DNA of 64,000 nt from Parapedobacter sp035556095 (GCF_035556095.1 NZ_DATMFT010000025.1:124001-188000), one strand, 5' to 3'. Shown: positions 51,807 to 61,837, counted from the first letter of the stretch. The notes: a model not told the origin generated them from the sequence alone. Translations and numbers: made by a program.

Positions 51807-54800
51807 TCAAAAAGAAACGTTTACCCCAAATAAATAAGTGGCTGAACTTACCCCCATATTAAACGTATCGTGCCCACTCCATTCGGGGTCGAATCCCGCA
51901 TAGTCTGTAAATATTAAGGGGTTGTTGGCCGTCAGGTACAACCGTAGGCCCGACATGTTCAGGCGGGACAGGATGTTCGGTGAAAACGTATACCCCAGTG
52001 TAATGTTCTGTACACGAACGAATGAGGCGTCTACATAAGCCTTCAGTTCCTCGCGTGCCCTACCGCCGGTGTTGTTTGGTGCCGGCCATTCATTGGACGG
52101 GTTCGTCTCCGTCCAGTAGTTTACGTTGAGCTTGTTGTATCGGCCGTTCCATTCCCTCGCAAAATTGGAATGATGGAAGGGGCTGTAAATCATGGACCCC
52201 TGCCGGACGTACAGCATGAAGGAGAAATCAATCCCTTTGTACTCAAACGTATTTGTCATTCCACCGATCCACTTGGGGAGCGGACTGCCGATAATCTGCC
52301 TATCCACTTCCGTAATCTTGCCGTCGTTATTCAGGTCTTTTACCTTTACGTGGCCCGGTTCTGCGCCATATTTAGCGGCCTCTTCGGCCTCATCAAGCTG
52401 CCATATCCCATCAAAAACTTCTGCATAATGTACTTGTATGGGTTGGCCGATGAACCATTTATTTCCGAGGTCGTCTTTTTTGTCGCCGTAGAGTTCGACG
52501 ATTTCGTTGTGGTTTTTGGCAAACGTAAGGGTCGTTTTCCACGAGAAATTGCCGCTGTGGATGTTCACGGTATTGAGCGCGACTTCCACCCCCCTATTGG
52601 CGGTGGAGCCTACATTAGCGGTAATCGAGCCAAAACCGGTGTGTTGAGGGAGTGCCCGGCTAAGGATCAAGTCCTCGGTTTTCCTGCTGTAAATATCTAC
52701 AACCCCGGAAATCCGGTTCTTGAAGAGGCCGAAATCGATGCCGAAGTTGACTTCTTTGCTTTTTTCCCAGCCCAACGCTCTATTGGCAATGGCACCGGGG
52801 GCAAAGCCAATTGCAGCATCACCACCCCAATCATACAGGGTCTGTGCAATTCTTGCCTGGGTAGAATAGGGAGCTACGGCATCATTGCCCACCACCCCGT
52901 AGCTCAAACGGAGCTTGAGGTTGGAAAGTGCTTTGGCATCCCGAAGGAAATCCTCTTCGCTCACCCGCCAAGCAATGGCCGCTGAGGGGAAGAAGGCCCA
53001 CTGGTGACCCGCCGCCAGCTTGGAAGATCCGTCGGCTCTTCCCGTCAACGTCAACTGGTATTTGTCGTTAAAGGAATAATTGAATCTCCCCATATAAGAG
53101 AGCAATGCCCATTCACTCAGGTAGCTCGATACCCCTTCGATGTTGCCCGCGGATCCGGTGTTGTACCAAAAGGAATCGTACGGTAGGTCCAGTACATTCT
53201 GGGATGCCCCCTCGCCGCGGAAAGATACAATGCTATTAGCGAGTAAACCGCTAAAGGCATGGGAGCTGACCGTTTTATTGTAGGAAAGTACGTTGTCCAA
53301 CGTGTAGGAGAAATTCTGCTCGTTCGTGTATCCGGCGTCTCCATTCCGGGTTCCCGTATTTCTCTTCGAGTATTTTCCGGCAAAATTCCCGCGACGGATA
53401 TTCTCGAAATAAGGTGAAATGGTCGACCGGAATGAAAGGCCGTCCAACAGGTTTACCTCAACGAAGAGATTGCCGAATACCCGGACCCTTCTGGTTTCAT
53501 TTTTGACGTTCAGTGGGTCGAATAGTGGGTTCGGGGTTTGGCTGTCGCTCGTAGTGGGCCAGAATTGCAGCTCCCCGTTTTCGTCGTAAGCGTCGCCGGT
53601 GGGCCGTAGGCGGTAAGCGCCCCGGAGGGCCTCGTTTGATCCCTCGTCTTGCACGCCATAAGAGGCGTACGTAGAGGTACCTGCCTTGATCCAGTTGTTT
53701 ATTTTGCCCTCGATATTCGATTTCAACGTAAATCGGGTGAACTCTTCGGCAGGAACATTTCCCTCTTCTTTCAGGTAGCCCGCCGAAAAGAAATGCCGGG
53801 AGCTTTCATTTCCTCCCGAAAGGGATACGTTGTGATTCGACTGTATGCCGTTCTGCAACAAGAGGTCTATCCAATCCGTATAGACACCATTTTCGATGTT
53901 TTGCTTTTCCTTATCGTCGAGATAGCGGGTGCCCCCATTTTTTAAAATTTCGTTGAAATTGGCGACAAATTGGGGGCCATCCATCATGTCCGGCAAGTTG
54001 GTAGGTGTCTTCATGCCGACATAGCCATCGTATGCGATCCGGTTTTTTCCGGGTACTCCTTGCCGGGTGGTTACGATGATTACGCCGTTCGATCCACGCG
54101 AACCATAGATGGCTGTTGCGGAAGCATCCTTTAGCACGTCAATTTTTTCGATATCAGCCGGATTCAATGAGTTCAGCGAGCCACCCATCACCCCGTCGAT
54201 GACGACGAGCGGGGCATTGCCCTTGCCGATGGAATTCAGTCCCCGTATTTCGATGCTGTAGTCGTTGCCCGGCTTTCCGTTTACCTTAAGCAAATTGACA
54301 CCGGCTACCTGCCCTTGGAGGGCTCCGGCAGCCTGTATATTGGCCGTACGCACGATGGCGTCGCGATCGACGGATCCGATAGCCCCGGTTACGTCGCTCT
54401 TTTTTACGCTTCCATAACCGATCACCACCACCTCATCGAGATCGCTAAGGGAGGGCGACAAGGATACCGTTACGTTATTGGAGCCGGCGATGGGACGCTC
54501 CTGGGCCTCGAAGCCTACCAAGGTAAAGACCAGGGTCGTGGCCTGGTTGGGGAGCGATAGGCTAAATCGCCCTGCACGATCGGTTGTAGTTACGGTATTG
54601 GTCCCTTTGGCCGCGACGGTAACACCCTCCAGCGGCTGGTTTTGATGATCCGTTACGCGGCCCGAGATTTCACGTTGCAGAATTTCTGTATCAGATACCG
54701 GGTTACTTGCTTTTTTCCGGTGTATCAGCACGGTTGTGTTTTCAATCTCATAGGTGAGTGGTTGCCCGGAAAAACAAGCTTCCAGTACTTCATTTAAGGA

Positions 54801-55067
54801 AGCATTCCTGAAATTAAGGTCGACCGCTTTTGTACCCTGTAAGTGCATACTGTTATACAGAAAGTCGTAGCCGGTCTGTTGCTGAATTCGGTCCAATACA
54901 GATGCGATTGAAGCATGCTTGACGTTGATGGTCACCTTTTGTGCATAGCTTTTTGCGCCTGCCTGCAAGATGGTTACGGTCAGCAATACGGTGACTAGCT
55001 TCATGGTTAGCAACAATTTGAATAGATCTCGCCTAGGGTGGCGAAAAACAATAGATTTTTTATACAT
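51807..55067 (-). CDS. SusC/RagA-family TonB-dependent transducer with STN domain
   Basis: This 1086-residue outer-membrane transporter also signals. After a long signal region (residues 1-42) an STN (secretin/TonB) domain at about 45-117 contacts the FecR anti-sigma factor across the periplasm. A CarboxypepD_reg domain (132-205, ISGRVTDHQNQPLEGVTV), TonB box DEVVVIGYG (211-219), a plug with VLKDASATAIYGSRGSNGVI, and a barrel ending FGVNVSF follow. The STN domain and the sigma/anti-sigma genes just upstream mark a trans-envelope switch: substrate binding should activate the PUL. The gap to FecR is 122 bp. Confidence 0.96.
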   Translation of the reverse strand: MYKKSIVFRHPRRDLFKLLLTMKLVTVLLTVTILQAGAKSYAQKVTINVKHASIASVLDRIQQQTGYDFLYNSMHLQGTKAVDLNFRNASLNEVLEACFSGQPLTYEIENTTVLIHRKKASNPVSDTEILQREISGRVTDHQNQPLEGVTVAAKGTNTVTTTDRAGRFSLSLPNQATTLVFTLVGFEAQERPIAGSNNVTVSLSPSLSDLDEVVVIGYGSVKKSDVTGAIGSVDRDAIVRTANIQAAGALQGQVAGVNLLKVNGKPGNDYSIEIRGLNSIGKGNAPLVVIDGVMGGSLNSLNPADIEKIDVLKDASATAIYGSRGSNGVIIVTTRQGVPGKNRIAYDGYVGMKTPTNLPDMMDGPQFVANFNEILKNGGTRYLDDKEKQNIENGVYTDWIDLLLQNGIQSNHNVSLSGGNESSRHFFSAGYLKEEGNVPAEEFTRFTLKSNIEGKINNWIKAGTSTYASYGVQDEGSNEALRGAYRLRPTGDAYDENGELQFWPTTSDSQTPNPLFDPLNVKNETRRVRVFGNLFVEVNLLDGLSFRSTISPYFENIRRGNFAGKYSKRNTGTRNGDAGYTNEQNFSYTLDNVLSYNKTVSSHAFSGLLANSIVSFRGEGASQNVLDLPYDSFWYNTGSAGNIEGVSSYLSEWALLSYMGRFNYSFNDKYQLTLTGRADGSSKLAAGHQWAFFPSAAIAWRVSEEDFLRDAKALSNLKLRLSYGVVGNDAVAPYSTQARIAQTLYDWGGDAAIGFAPGAIANRALGWEKSKEVNFGIDFGLFKNRISGVVDIYSRKTEDLILSRALPQHTGFGSITANVGSTANRGVEVALNTVNIHSGNFSWKTTLTFAKNHNEIVELYGDKKDDLGNKWFIGQPIQVHYAEVFDGIWQLDEAEEAAKYGAEPGHVKVKDLNNDGKITEVDRQIIGSPLPKWIGGMTNTFEYKGIDFSFMLYVRQGSMIYSPFHHSNFAREWNGRYNKLNVNYWTETNPSNEWPAPNNTGGRAREELKAYVDASFVRVQNITLGYTFSPNILSRLNMSGLRLYLTANNPLIFTDYAGFDPEWSGHDTFNMGVSSATYLFGVNVSF

Positions 55068-55189
55068 TTGACAAAAATGTTTGGTTAATAATTGATTATG
55101 TGCTCAACAGATTAATTCAATACCAGCATTTGTGCCGGGTGCGCCGCGAACGCTTCCGGCTTTTTTCTGGTCATTGAGGTAAGGTATAC

Positions 55190-56386
55190 CTACTTCATGA
55201 CGACCACCCTCCTTTCCCTGATTTCAAAGTGTATAGGGGCGAGTTTTTCCAGATGACTGAAGAGCTGCGCCACATTTTTTGAACGCTGGAATGTTCCGGA
55301 AAACCGATCATCGAATTGCCCTTCATATTCTACTGCCTCGATATCGTACCAGCGGGATATTTTTTCGACGATATCTTCGATAGACTCGTTGTTAAACCGG
55401 AAATAGCCATCTTTCCAGGCGATTGCCGACCTAACGTCTGCGGCCGACTGATTGATGGCACCCGTAACCTCGTCGACGACCGCCCGTTGTCCGGGGGCTA
55501 AGATCACGTTATTGCTGTCTTTAGATACCTTTACCGACCCCTCCACCAGCGTGGTCGTCGTCTGTTTTTCATCCGCATAAGCCGACACGTTGAAGTGTGT
55601 ACCGAGCACCTGTATGATACTGCCGTTGGCATCCAGGAAAAAAGGTTTTGAAGCATCGTGCGCTACTTCGAAATAGGCTTCTCCAATGATTGATACCGTT
55701 CTTTGATCGTCAGGAAACACGACTGGATAACGGATGGACGATCCGGTGTTTAACCATACCTTCGTCCCGTCGGGCAACAGAATCCGATACGTACTGCCTT
55801 TTGGGGTGCTAAACGTATTATATACCAGCGTATTGTTTGGTTTGGGATGTTCAACGGGTTTATAAAAAACGCTGCCGTCTTCGGCCTTTGTGATTTCAAT
55901 GCCCGATTCCTGGGCTAAGATTCCGTTTGCCGCATCATCCAACATAATGGTGCTACCATCTGCCAGGGTAAGTATGGCTTGGTTGCGATCGGGCAGCAGG
56001 ATGCTATCTCCCGTTGTGTTACTTTGAAGGCTAGCTGAGTCCAGCTGTTTGTTGTTGTATAACCAACTACCTATCGCTATTGCTGCGACAAGAACCGCCG
56101 CAACCTTTACGAATGAAAACAGGAAGCGTTTTTTGGTTGGCTTGATCTGTGAAGGGGTTAGCTGCCGTTCGTGGATTTCGGCAATAAGCTGATGATATAC
56201 GTGCTTTTGACGGTCGGGCTCGAATGTAGTTTGGTCGTTGGCCGCTTGCAATACCCGGTCAATGGCCGAAGAAACAAAGGAAGTGTCCATGGTATCCAAG
56301 TATTCCAGTAACTCGTGACAGTCCTCGCGCTCGATGGTGTTGTCAATGTATTTCTTTAACAGAAGCTGAAAACGGTTTTCGTCCAT
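55190..56386 (-). CDS. FecR-family anti-sigma factor
   Basis: The 398-residue protein has a short cytoplasmic N-terminus (MDENRFQLLLKKYIDNTI, similar to other sigma-binding domains). One transmembrane helix lies at about residues 91-107. The periplasmic FecR domain is at about 180-290 (STPKGSTYRILLPDGTKVWLNTGSSIRYP), and a DUF4974 C-terminal domain at about 318-398 meets the STN domain of the SusC. It probably holds or releases the ECF sigma factor encoded 107 bp upstream according to substrate signal. It is transcribed between the sigma and susC genes. Confidence 0.95.
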   Translation of the reverse strand: MDENRFQLLLKKYIDNTIEREDCHELLEYLDTMDTSFVSSAIDRVLQAANDQTTFEPDRQKHVYHQLIAEIHERQLTPSQIKPTKKRFLFSFVKVAAVLVAAIAIGSWLYNNKQLDSASLQSNTTGDSILLPDRNQAILTLADGSTIMLDDAANGILAQESGIEITKAEDGSVFYKPVEHPKPNNTLVYNTFSTPKGSTYRILLPDGTKVWLNTGSSIRYPVVFPDDQRTVSIIGEAYFEVAHDASKPFFLDANGSIIQVLGTHFNVSAYADEKQTTTTLVEGSVKVSKDSNNVILAPGQRAVVDEVTGAINQSAADVRSAIAWKDGYFRFNNESIEDIVEKISRWYDIEAVEYEGQFDDRFSGTFQRSKNVAQLFSHLEKLAPIHFEIRERRVVVMK

Positions 56387-56493
56387 TGTCCTATTGGCAA
56401 ATAAATGGGTACCTCGTAATAAAGGTTATATGAAGAGAACACAGATAAGGAGTGGTAGGACTAGTTGAAACGGATTTTTTTTTGCAGGCTGTG

Positions 56494-57081
56494 TCAACCT
56501 ACCAGCAAACTTGAAAAAGCAAGCGCCAGAAGATAGGTGTAACCCGACTGGTGCAGGGAATTTTTCAATGTTTTCAATGCTTGTACCATGTGATTTTTCA
56601 CCGTATTGGGCGACAAGCCCAGTTTCTCGGCAATTTCATGGTGGGAGAGGCCTTCTTCCCTACTCAGCTTGTATATCCGTTGTTGTTGTTTGGGGAGACA
56701 GGCAATGAGGCGCTGCGCCTGTTGCTCCAATTCGATTGCCATAAATTGCTCTTCGGGCGGGCGGCTGGCTACCTCCATGCCATTCATCAATTGCTCAAAC
56801 AGCACAGGGGATTTACGGATTTCCCTTAGTTTATTCAGGCATAACCGTTTCGTTATCACATACAAATACAACCACAGGTTGCCTTGATCGTCCAGCCCTT
56901 CCCGATTTAGCCATAGCTTCAGGAATACATCCTGCACGATTTCTTCACTCCAGGAGGTATCTTTTAGGAAACGGAGGGCCAACCGGTAGACCTGTCCGCT
57001 ATGAATGTCATAAATCACGCGGAAGGCAGCTTCGTCGCCTGCCATCAAATGCCGGATAGTCGAGGAATCAACAGAAGACAT
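56494..57081 (-). CDS. ECF RNA polymerase sigma-70 factor (Bacteroidetes SusC-linked type)
   Basis: The 195-residue sigma factor has region 2 at about 15-85 (VYRLALRFLKDTSWSEEIVQDVFLKLW) and region 4 at about 125-180 (LPKQQQRIYKLSREEGLSHHEIAEKLGLSPNTVKNHM). These are the hallmarks of the ECF group that partners FecR and SusC in Sphingobacteriales. A hydrophobic tail (YLLALAFSSLLVG) ends the chain, which is common in this group. It should start transcription of the susC/D operon. Its own promoter has a perfect -7 box (57112-57119), so the sigma gene is probably expressed by the main sigma factor. Confidence 0.95.
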   Translation of the reverse strand: MSSVDSSTIRHLMAGDEAAFRVIYDIHSGQVYRLALRFLKDTSWSEEIVQDVFLKLWLNREGLDDQGNLWLYLYVITKRLCLNKLREIRKSPVLFEQLMNGMEVASRPPEEQFMAIELEQQAQRLIACLPKQQQRIYKLSREEGLSHHEIAEKLGLSPNTVKNHMVQALKTLKNSLHQSGYTYLLALAFSSLLVG

Positions 57082-57111
57082 GGCATAAGTTTATAATTGC
57101 ATTACCAATTA

Positions 57112-57143
57112 CAAACCTACTATAAAAATGTAACCAAACCAAG
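57112..57143 (-). promoter_or_regulatory. Promoter of the ECF sigma gene
   Basis: On the minus strand TAGGTTTG (57112-57119) matches TAnnTTTG perfectly and lies 31 bp before the start codon. CTTG (57140-57143) stands 20 bp upstream in the -33 position; a full TTTG occurs at 57135-57138, but only 15 bp away. Confidence 0.55.
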
Positions 57144-57160
57144 AGAAAGAAGCGGATCGA

Positions 57161-59968
57161 TCAACTGGGTTGCATATACACCGTCAGAAATTGTGCGGTA
57201 TAGGTATCCGCATGTTCCACCATATCCTCAGGCGTACCTTCAAAGACTAGGTTACCGCCTGCCTGTCCACCTTCGGGACCGATGTCGATGATCCAGTCGG
57301 CACTTTTGATCATGTCCATGTTGTGCTCGATAACGAGGATGCTGTTTCCTTGTGCAATCAAGGCATCAAATGATTTCAATAATTTCTTGATGTCGTGGAA
57401 ATGCAGCCCGGTGGTGGGCTCATCAAAGATGAACAGTGTATTTTTGCTATTATTGCCCTTAATGAGAAAGGATGCCAGTTTAATCCGTTGGGCTTCGCCA
57501 CCGGAAAGCGTACTGGAAGACTGGCCCAGTTTAACATACCCCAGCCCTACATCGCCAAGGGGTTGCAATTTGGCGATGATTTTCGGTTGATCCCCAAAAA
57601 ATTCGAGCGCTTCGTCTACGCTGAGATCGAGGATGTCAGATACGTTTTTGTCCTTCCAGGTGACGTCGAGCACATGCTGTTTAAAGCGCTTGCCCCCGCA
57701 TGCTTCACATGGTAGTACGATATCTGCCATAAATTGCATCTCGATTTTAACCTCTCCTTCTCCCTGACACACGTCGCAACGCCCCCCCTCTACGTTGAAG
57801 GAAAATGCAGCAGGCTTTAATCCAGCGGCCTTAGCGGCAGACTGTGCACTGTAAAGCGCACGGATCTCGTCCCATGCCTTCACGTATGTTACCGGGTTCG
57901 ACCGGGATGAACGCCCGATCGGGTTTTGGTCTACTAACTCAACCTGCTCAACCCGCTGGATGTCGCCATCGATACCGTCATAAAGTCCGGTTTGTTCGCC
58001 GGAATAATTGCCAAGTGCCTTCTGCAAAGCCGGGAACAGAATCCGTTTTACGAGTGAGGTCTTGCCCGACCCGGACACACCAGTCACCACCGTAAACACG
58101 TTGAGTGGAAAACGGACATCAATGCCTTTGAGGTTGTTTTCACGGGCTCCTTTAATCAAGATTGCATCATGCCATTTACGTCTGCTGGTCGGTATTGGAA
58201 TCCGTTCCCTCCCGCTTAGGTACCTGCCGGTGAGGCTATGGTCATCATGCAAAATATCGGTGTAGCTACCTGCAAATACCAATTCCCCCCCATTCACACC
58301 AGCCTCCGGGCCGATATCGATCAGGTGGTCGGCCGCTTGCATCATCTCTTGCTCATGTTCCACCACCAGCACCGTATTGCCCACATTGCGCAACGATTTC
58401 AGCACCCCGATGAGACGCTGGGTGTCACGGGGATGCAAACCGATACTCGGTTCGTCCAACACATAGATAGACCCCACCAATGAGCTGCCGAGCGAAGTGG
58501 CGAGGTTGATACGTTGGGACTCGCCCCCCGAAAGTGTATTCGACAATCGATTCAACGTAAGGTAACTCAGTCCCACATCGGTGAGGAACTGCAGGCGGTT
58601 GCAAATTTCCGTAAGAAGCCGCTTGGCGATTTTAGCTTCATTCTCCGTCAGTTCGAGTTGCTGGAAAAATGCTAACGCTCCATCCAACGGCATTAATACC
58701 ACATCTGAGATAGACTTTCCGTTGACCTTCACGTACGTCGCATCTTTACGCAGGCGGGTACCGTTGCAATCGGGGCAATTGGTTTTCCCCCGGTACCGGG
58801 AAAGCATCACCCGGTATTGGATTTTATAGGTTTGCTCTTCGAGCTCAATAAAAAACTGATTCAATCCCCGGAAATGGCTATTTCCCGTCCACAGCAGTTC
58901 CTGTTGTACCGGTGTTAGGTCGGCATAAGCGCGGTGTATGGGAAAATCGAACTTGGTCGAGTTTCGGATAAGCTTTTGCAGCCATTCGCCCATTTTTTCG
59001 CCGCGCCAAGGCGCTATAGCTCCGTCGTATACCGATCGGCTTTTATCGGGCACCACCAAATCCGGATCAATACCAATGACCCTTCCGTACCCTTCGCATC
59101 GCTTGCATGCTCCATATGGGTTATTGAAACTGAAAAAATTGGGTATGGGCTCCTCAAAAATGATCCCATCCAACGCAAAGCGGTCTGAAAACGTGTGCAC
59201 AGTTCCGTTTTCCTCAACGTAGCAGTCACCCTTTCCCTCGAAAAACGCTGTCTGTACCGAGTCCGCAATTCGATTTGAGGTGTCTTCCTCGCCGTCTACC
59301 GTGATCCGATCAATCACAATCAGCAAGTCGCCCGCTTTGGCAGCCTTGTTTTCCAGGGAAGTATCGTCGAGCAACGACTCGATTTTTTGCAGTGCACCTT
59401 GGTAAAAAACACGTACAAAGCCTTTCTGCAGCAGAATGGCAAGCTCTTCTTTCAACTTGCGGTTATTACTAGGGTGTAGCGGCGCACTGATTGTCGCTAC
59501 GGTTCCTTGCGGTAAAGCGGTCACCGCATTGGTTACCGAGGTAACCGTGTCTTTCTTTACTTCTTCACCCGATATGGGCGAGTATGTTCGCCCGATACGC
59601 GCGTAAAGCAACTTCAGGTAATCGTATATCTCCGTTGATGTTCCTACCGTTGAACGGGGGTTGCTCGTGATGACGCGCTGCTCAATAGCGATGGCGGGCG
59701 CAATACCTTTGATGTAATCGACCTCTGGCTTGCTCATCCGGCCCATAAACTGTCGGGCATAGGAAGAGAGGCTTTCCACGTAACGGCGTTGGCCTTCGGC
59801 GTAGAGCGTATCAAAGGCCAAAGATGATTTACCCGAACCAGACATGCCGGTAATAACCACCAGCTGGTTTTTCGGAATAGCCACGTCTACATTTTTGAGG
59901 TTGTGTACACGTGCACCTTTGATAATAATGTGGGTTTTGGGATCGAGCGTTGCTATATTCATATGCAT
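57161..59968 (-). CDS. uvrA: UvrA, excinuclease ABC subunit A
   Basis: UvrA scans DNA for bulky damage and loads UvrB. The protein has about 935 residues, a normal size. It has two ABC ATPase halves: Walker A GMSGSGKSS (41-49) and TGVSGSGKTS, signatures NTLSGGESQRI and STLSGGEAQRI, and Walker B-type VLDEPSIGLH and IFDEPTTGLH. Zinc-finger cysteines appear in CKRCEGYG, CPDCNGTR, CDVCQGEGE and CEACGGKRF. The start is 59968, or 59962; a Shine-Dalgarno GGAGG (59973-59977) sits 4 nt before 59968. The longer frame to 59998 has no support. A well-matched promoter lies at 60000-60030. Confidence 0.97.
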   Translation of the reverse strand: MHMNIATLDPKTHIIIKGARVHNLKNVDVAIPKNQLVVITGMSGSGKSSLAFDTLYAEGQRRYVESLSSYARQFMGRMSKPEVDYIKGIAPAIAIEQRVITSNPRSTVGTSTEIYDYLKLLYARIGRTYSPISGEEVKKDTVTSVTNAVTALPQGTVATISAPLHPSNNRKLKEELAILLQKGFVRVFYQGALQKIESLLDDTSLENKAAKAGDLLIVIDRITVDGEEDTSNRIADSVQTAFFEGKGDCYVEENGTVHTFSDRFALDGIIFEEPIPNFFSFNNPYGACKRCEGYGRVIGIDPDLVVPDKSRSVYDGAIAPWRGEKMGEWLQKLIRNSTKFDFPIHRAYADLTPVQQELLWTGNSHFRGLNQFFIELEEQTYKIQYRVMLSRYRGKTNCPDCNGTRLRKDATYVKVNGKSISDVVLMPLDGALAFFQQLELTENEAKIAKRLLTEICNRLQFLTDVGLSYLTLNRLSNTLSGGESQRINLATSLGSSLVGSIYVLDEPSIGLHPRDTQRLIGVLKSLRNVGNTVLVVEHEQEMMQAADHLIDIGPEAGVNGGELVFAGSYTDILHDDHSLTGRYLSGRERIPIPTSRRKWHDAILIKGARENNLKGIDVRFPLNVFTVVTGVSGSGKTSLVKRILFPALQKALGNYSGEQTGLYDGIDGDIQRVEQVELVDQNPIGRSSRSNPVTYVKAWDEIRALYSAQSAAKAAGLKPAAFSFNVEGGRCDVCQGEGEVKIEMQFMADIVLPCEACGGKRFKQHVLDVTWKDKNVSDILDLSVDEALEFFGDQPKIIAKLQPLGDVGLGYVKLGQSSSTLSGGEAQRIKLASFLIKGNNSKNTLFIFDEPTTGLHFHDIKKLLKSFDALIAQGNSILVIEHNMDMIKSADWIIDIGPEGGQAGGNLVFEGTPEDMVEHADTYTAQFLTVYMQPS

Positions 59969-59999
59969 AAATCCTCCGCGGTGACGATGCGGGGGCACA

Positions 60000-60030
60000 C
60001 AAAAGTACGGATAATTTTTTTAGTATCAAG
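60000..60030 (-). promoter_or_regulatory. Promoter of uvrA
   Basis: On the minus strand CTTG (60027-60030), a 19-bp spacer and TACTTTTG (60000-60007) fit the Bacteroidota consensus with one mismatch in the -33 element. The -7 box is perfect and lies 31 bp before the preferred start codon at 59968. Confidence 0.7.
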
Positions 60031-60043
60031 CTTGAAACAACAA

Positions 60044-60073
60044 TGGCAACCCAAGCAAAAGGCCGGGTTGCCA
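60044..60073 (-). terminator. Rho-independent terminator of the alkaline phosphatase gene
   Basis: TGGCAACCC (60044-60052) and GGGTTGCCA (60065-60073) form a perfect 9-bp stem. On the minus strand it is followed by TTGTTGTTT. The hairpin lies 21 bp after the phosphatase stop codon and just upstream of the uvrA promoter. Confidence 0.65.
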
Positions 60074-60094
60074 CGGTTTGGCCGTTAGGCCATA

Positions 60095-61744
60095 TTACCG
60101 CCCCAATACTTCTTGCACAGGCTGGCCAATATTCCCGTTCGGTTCCTCAATGTGAAGCAACGCTGCAATCGTCGGTGCAATATCCGTCATGTGTGTTTCC
60201 CGGTGGGTAGCGCCATGCTTAACGCCCCAGCCCATCATAACGAATGGGATATGTGCGTCGTATGAGGCCCAAGTACCATGGGTCGTGCCGCGCGAGCGCG
60301 GCGATCCGCTGTACCATTGTGGCTCCAGGATAATCTGGATACAACCGCTGCGTTTGGGGTTGTAGCCATTCACAATGCGTTCCCGTATCCGTTCGGGTAT
60401 ACTGGATGCGCCTGCCTTTTCCATATCGGTAACAAAGGCGACGCCCTCCAAGGTACGTAGGAACTTAACGGCCCGTTCTTTAATATCGTCTTCATCCAAA
60501 TCGTTGGCGTCGATGGTTTCGTAGTTGAGGTGTACCTGATAGTTCATCAGGCTGCGCACCATCTTTTCTTGCCCAAATTCCTTTTCCAGTAACTCATTAA
60601 GTCCCGAAAGTGCATTCCGCTCATCAAAATAGCCTGCGTTCCCACGCTTATCCATAAAAAACAACGGGTTATGAGAGGCCCCGTGATCGGCAGTGATAAA
60701 CAAGGTATATTCGCCGGCTCCCACTTCATCATCGAGGTACTTGAAAAAGGCCTCCAGCTCCTTATCGAGCCGCAGATAAGTGTCTTCAACCTCAATGGCG
60801 TTGACCGAAAACTGGTGGCCTACATAGTCGGTAGATGACAAGCTCACGCATAGGAAATCGGTAACACCATGGGGGTTGTGCCCCATCTGCTCATTGGCCA
60901 CGGCAGCCTTAGCCAGATCCAGCGTAAGCGTATTGCCAAATGGGGTAGCACGTATCATGCCCAAACCGTTGTCTTTAACCAAGGTACCCAGCTTTTTGGG
61001 AAATACAGGCGCATCTTCGCCCCGGTAGGTGGCCTCATAAGGGTTGTCGTCGGCAATACTCTGCACATACGTATCGATGGGGTAAAGTGTATTCCAATCT
61101 TGCTGCAGGTATTTTTCCGCTAACTTCTGGGTATTAAATTGCTTCACCCACTCCGGGAGTTCCTCCATGTAGAAACTGCTCGACACCCAGTCGCCCGAGC
61201 CACCTTCAAACCAATAGGCGGCGTCAGCAAAATGTCCCGCAGGGAGAATGCCTCCACGGTCTTTAATCGCTATGCCAATCACTTTCGAGCGGAAATTGGT
61301 GGCAAGTTTGAGCTGGTCGGTAATGGTCGAAGCAAGTAGGTTTCGGGGCGACTGCTTACCCGCATCTTTATCGGTGCCCACACCACTCACATCATCATCC
61401 TGTGTGCAATACATCCGTTTTCCAGTCTGTTGTATGATGAAATCGTTCCCTGCAATGCCATGGATAGCGGGTACACTGCCCGTGTACACCGTACTGTGGC
61501 CAATGGCCGTATAGGTAGGGACATAGGGGATATACGTATTCTCGCAGGAAAAACCCTCCCTTAACAGGCGCTTAAAGCCACCTTCGCCATAGCGCTCATA
61601 AAAACGGTACAGGTAGTCCCAACGCATTTGGTCAACCATTAACCCTACAACCAACCTGGGCCGCTCAATAGGCTCCTGTGCACGAACATGGCCTACGAAT
61701 AAACCAACGGCCACTACAGCTAAAAATGTTCTCTTTAATTTCAT
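60095..61744 (-). CDS. pafA: PafA-type alkaline phosphatase
   Basis: This periplasmic enzyme releases phosphate from monoesters and sometimes diesters. The 549-residue protein has a signal peptide ending VRAQ. VVGLMVDQMRWDYL gives the first zinc ligand Asp. The nucleophile is Thr79 in PTYTAIGHS, the same number as in Elizabethkingia PafA. N100 sits in GIAGN, and K161 and R163 in IKDRG match the PafA Asn100/Lys162/Arg164 signature one position off. TADHGASHNP and HIPFVMMGWGVKHG supply further metal ligands. The copy 2 leader element lies directly upstream of the start codon. Confidence 0.93.
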   Translation of the reverse strand: MKLKRTFLAVVAVGLFVGHVRAQEPIERPRLVVGLMVDQMRWDYLYRFYERYGEGGFKRLLREGFSCENTYIPYVPTYTAIGHSTVYTGSVPAIHGIAGNDFIIQQTGKRMYCTQDDDVSGVGTDKDAGKQSPRNLLASTITDQLKLATNFRSKVIGIAIKDRGGILPAGHFADAAYWFEGGSGDWVSSSFYMEELPEWVKQFNTQKLAEKYLQQDWNTLYPIDTYVQSIADDNPYEATYRGEDAPVFPKKLGTLVKDNGLGMIRATPFGNTLTLDLAKAAVANEQMGHNPHGVTDFLCVSLSSTDYVGHQFSVNAIEVEDTYLRLDKELEAFFKYLDDEVGAGEYTLFITADHGASHNPLFFMDKRGNAGYFDERNALSGLNELLEKEFGQEKMVRSLMNYQVHLNYETIDANDLDEDDIKERAVKFLRTLEGVAFVTDMEKAGASSIPERIRERIVNGYNPKRSGCIQIILEPQWYSGSPRSRGTTHGTWASYDAHIPFVMMGWGVKHGATHRETHMTDIAPTIAALLHIEEPNGNIGQPVQEVLGR

Positions 61745-61764
61745 CTGTTTATTTTTTGCTCTTT

Positions 61765-61837
61765 GTTGTCAGATGGAGCCTTTAATGGTTAATCCGCCAA
61801 CGGCGGAGCGCAGTGTGCTTAATAATTAGTTTAACCA
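61765..61837 (-). repeat. Leader element copy 2: conserved 19-nt block plus nested hairpins
   Basis: Plus-strand GTTGTCAGATGGAGCCTTT (61765-61783) is identical to the block at 9116-9134 and ends 20 nt before the pafA start. The next bases pair TGGTTAA (61786-61792) with TTAACCA (61831-61837). The loop holds a TCCGCC/GGCGGA hairpin and the core GTGTGCTTAA (61813-61822), also present in copy 1. The stem sequence differs completely from copy 1 while the geometry is kept. Confidence 0.65.

Noticed and set aside
52170..52985. 271-codon plus-strand open frame
   Set aside because: It is fully antisense to the STN-SusC barrel and its composition looks like a reverse-frame shadow.
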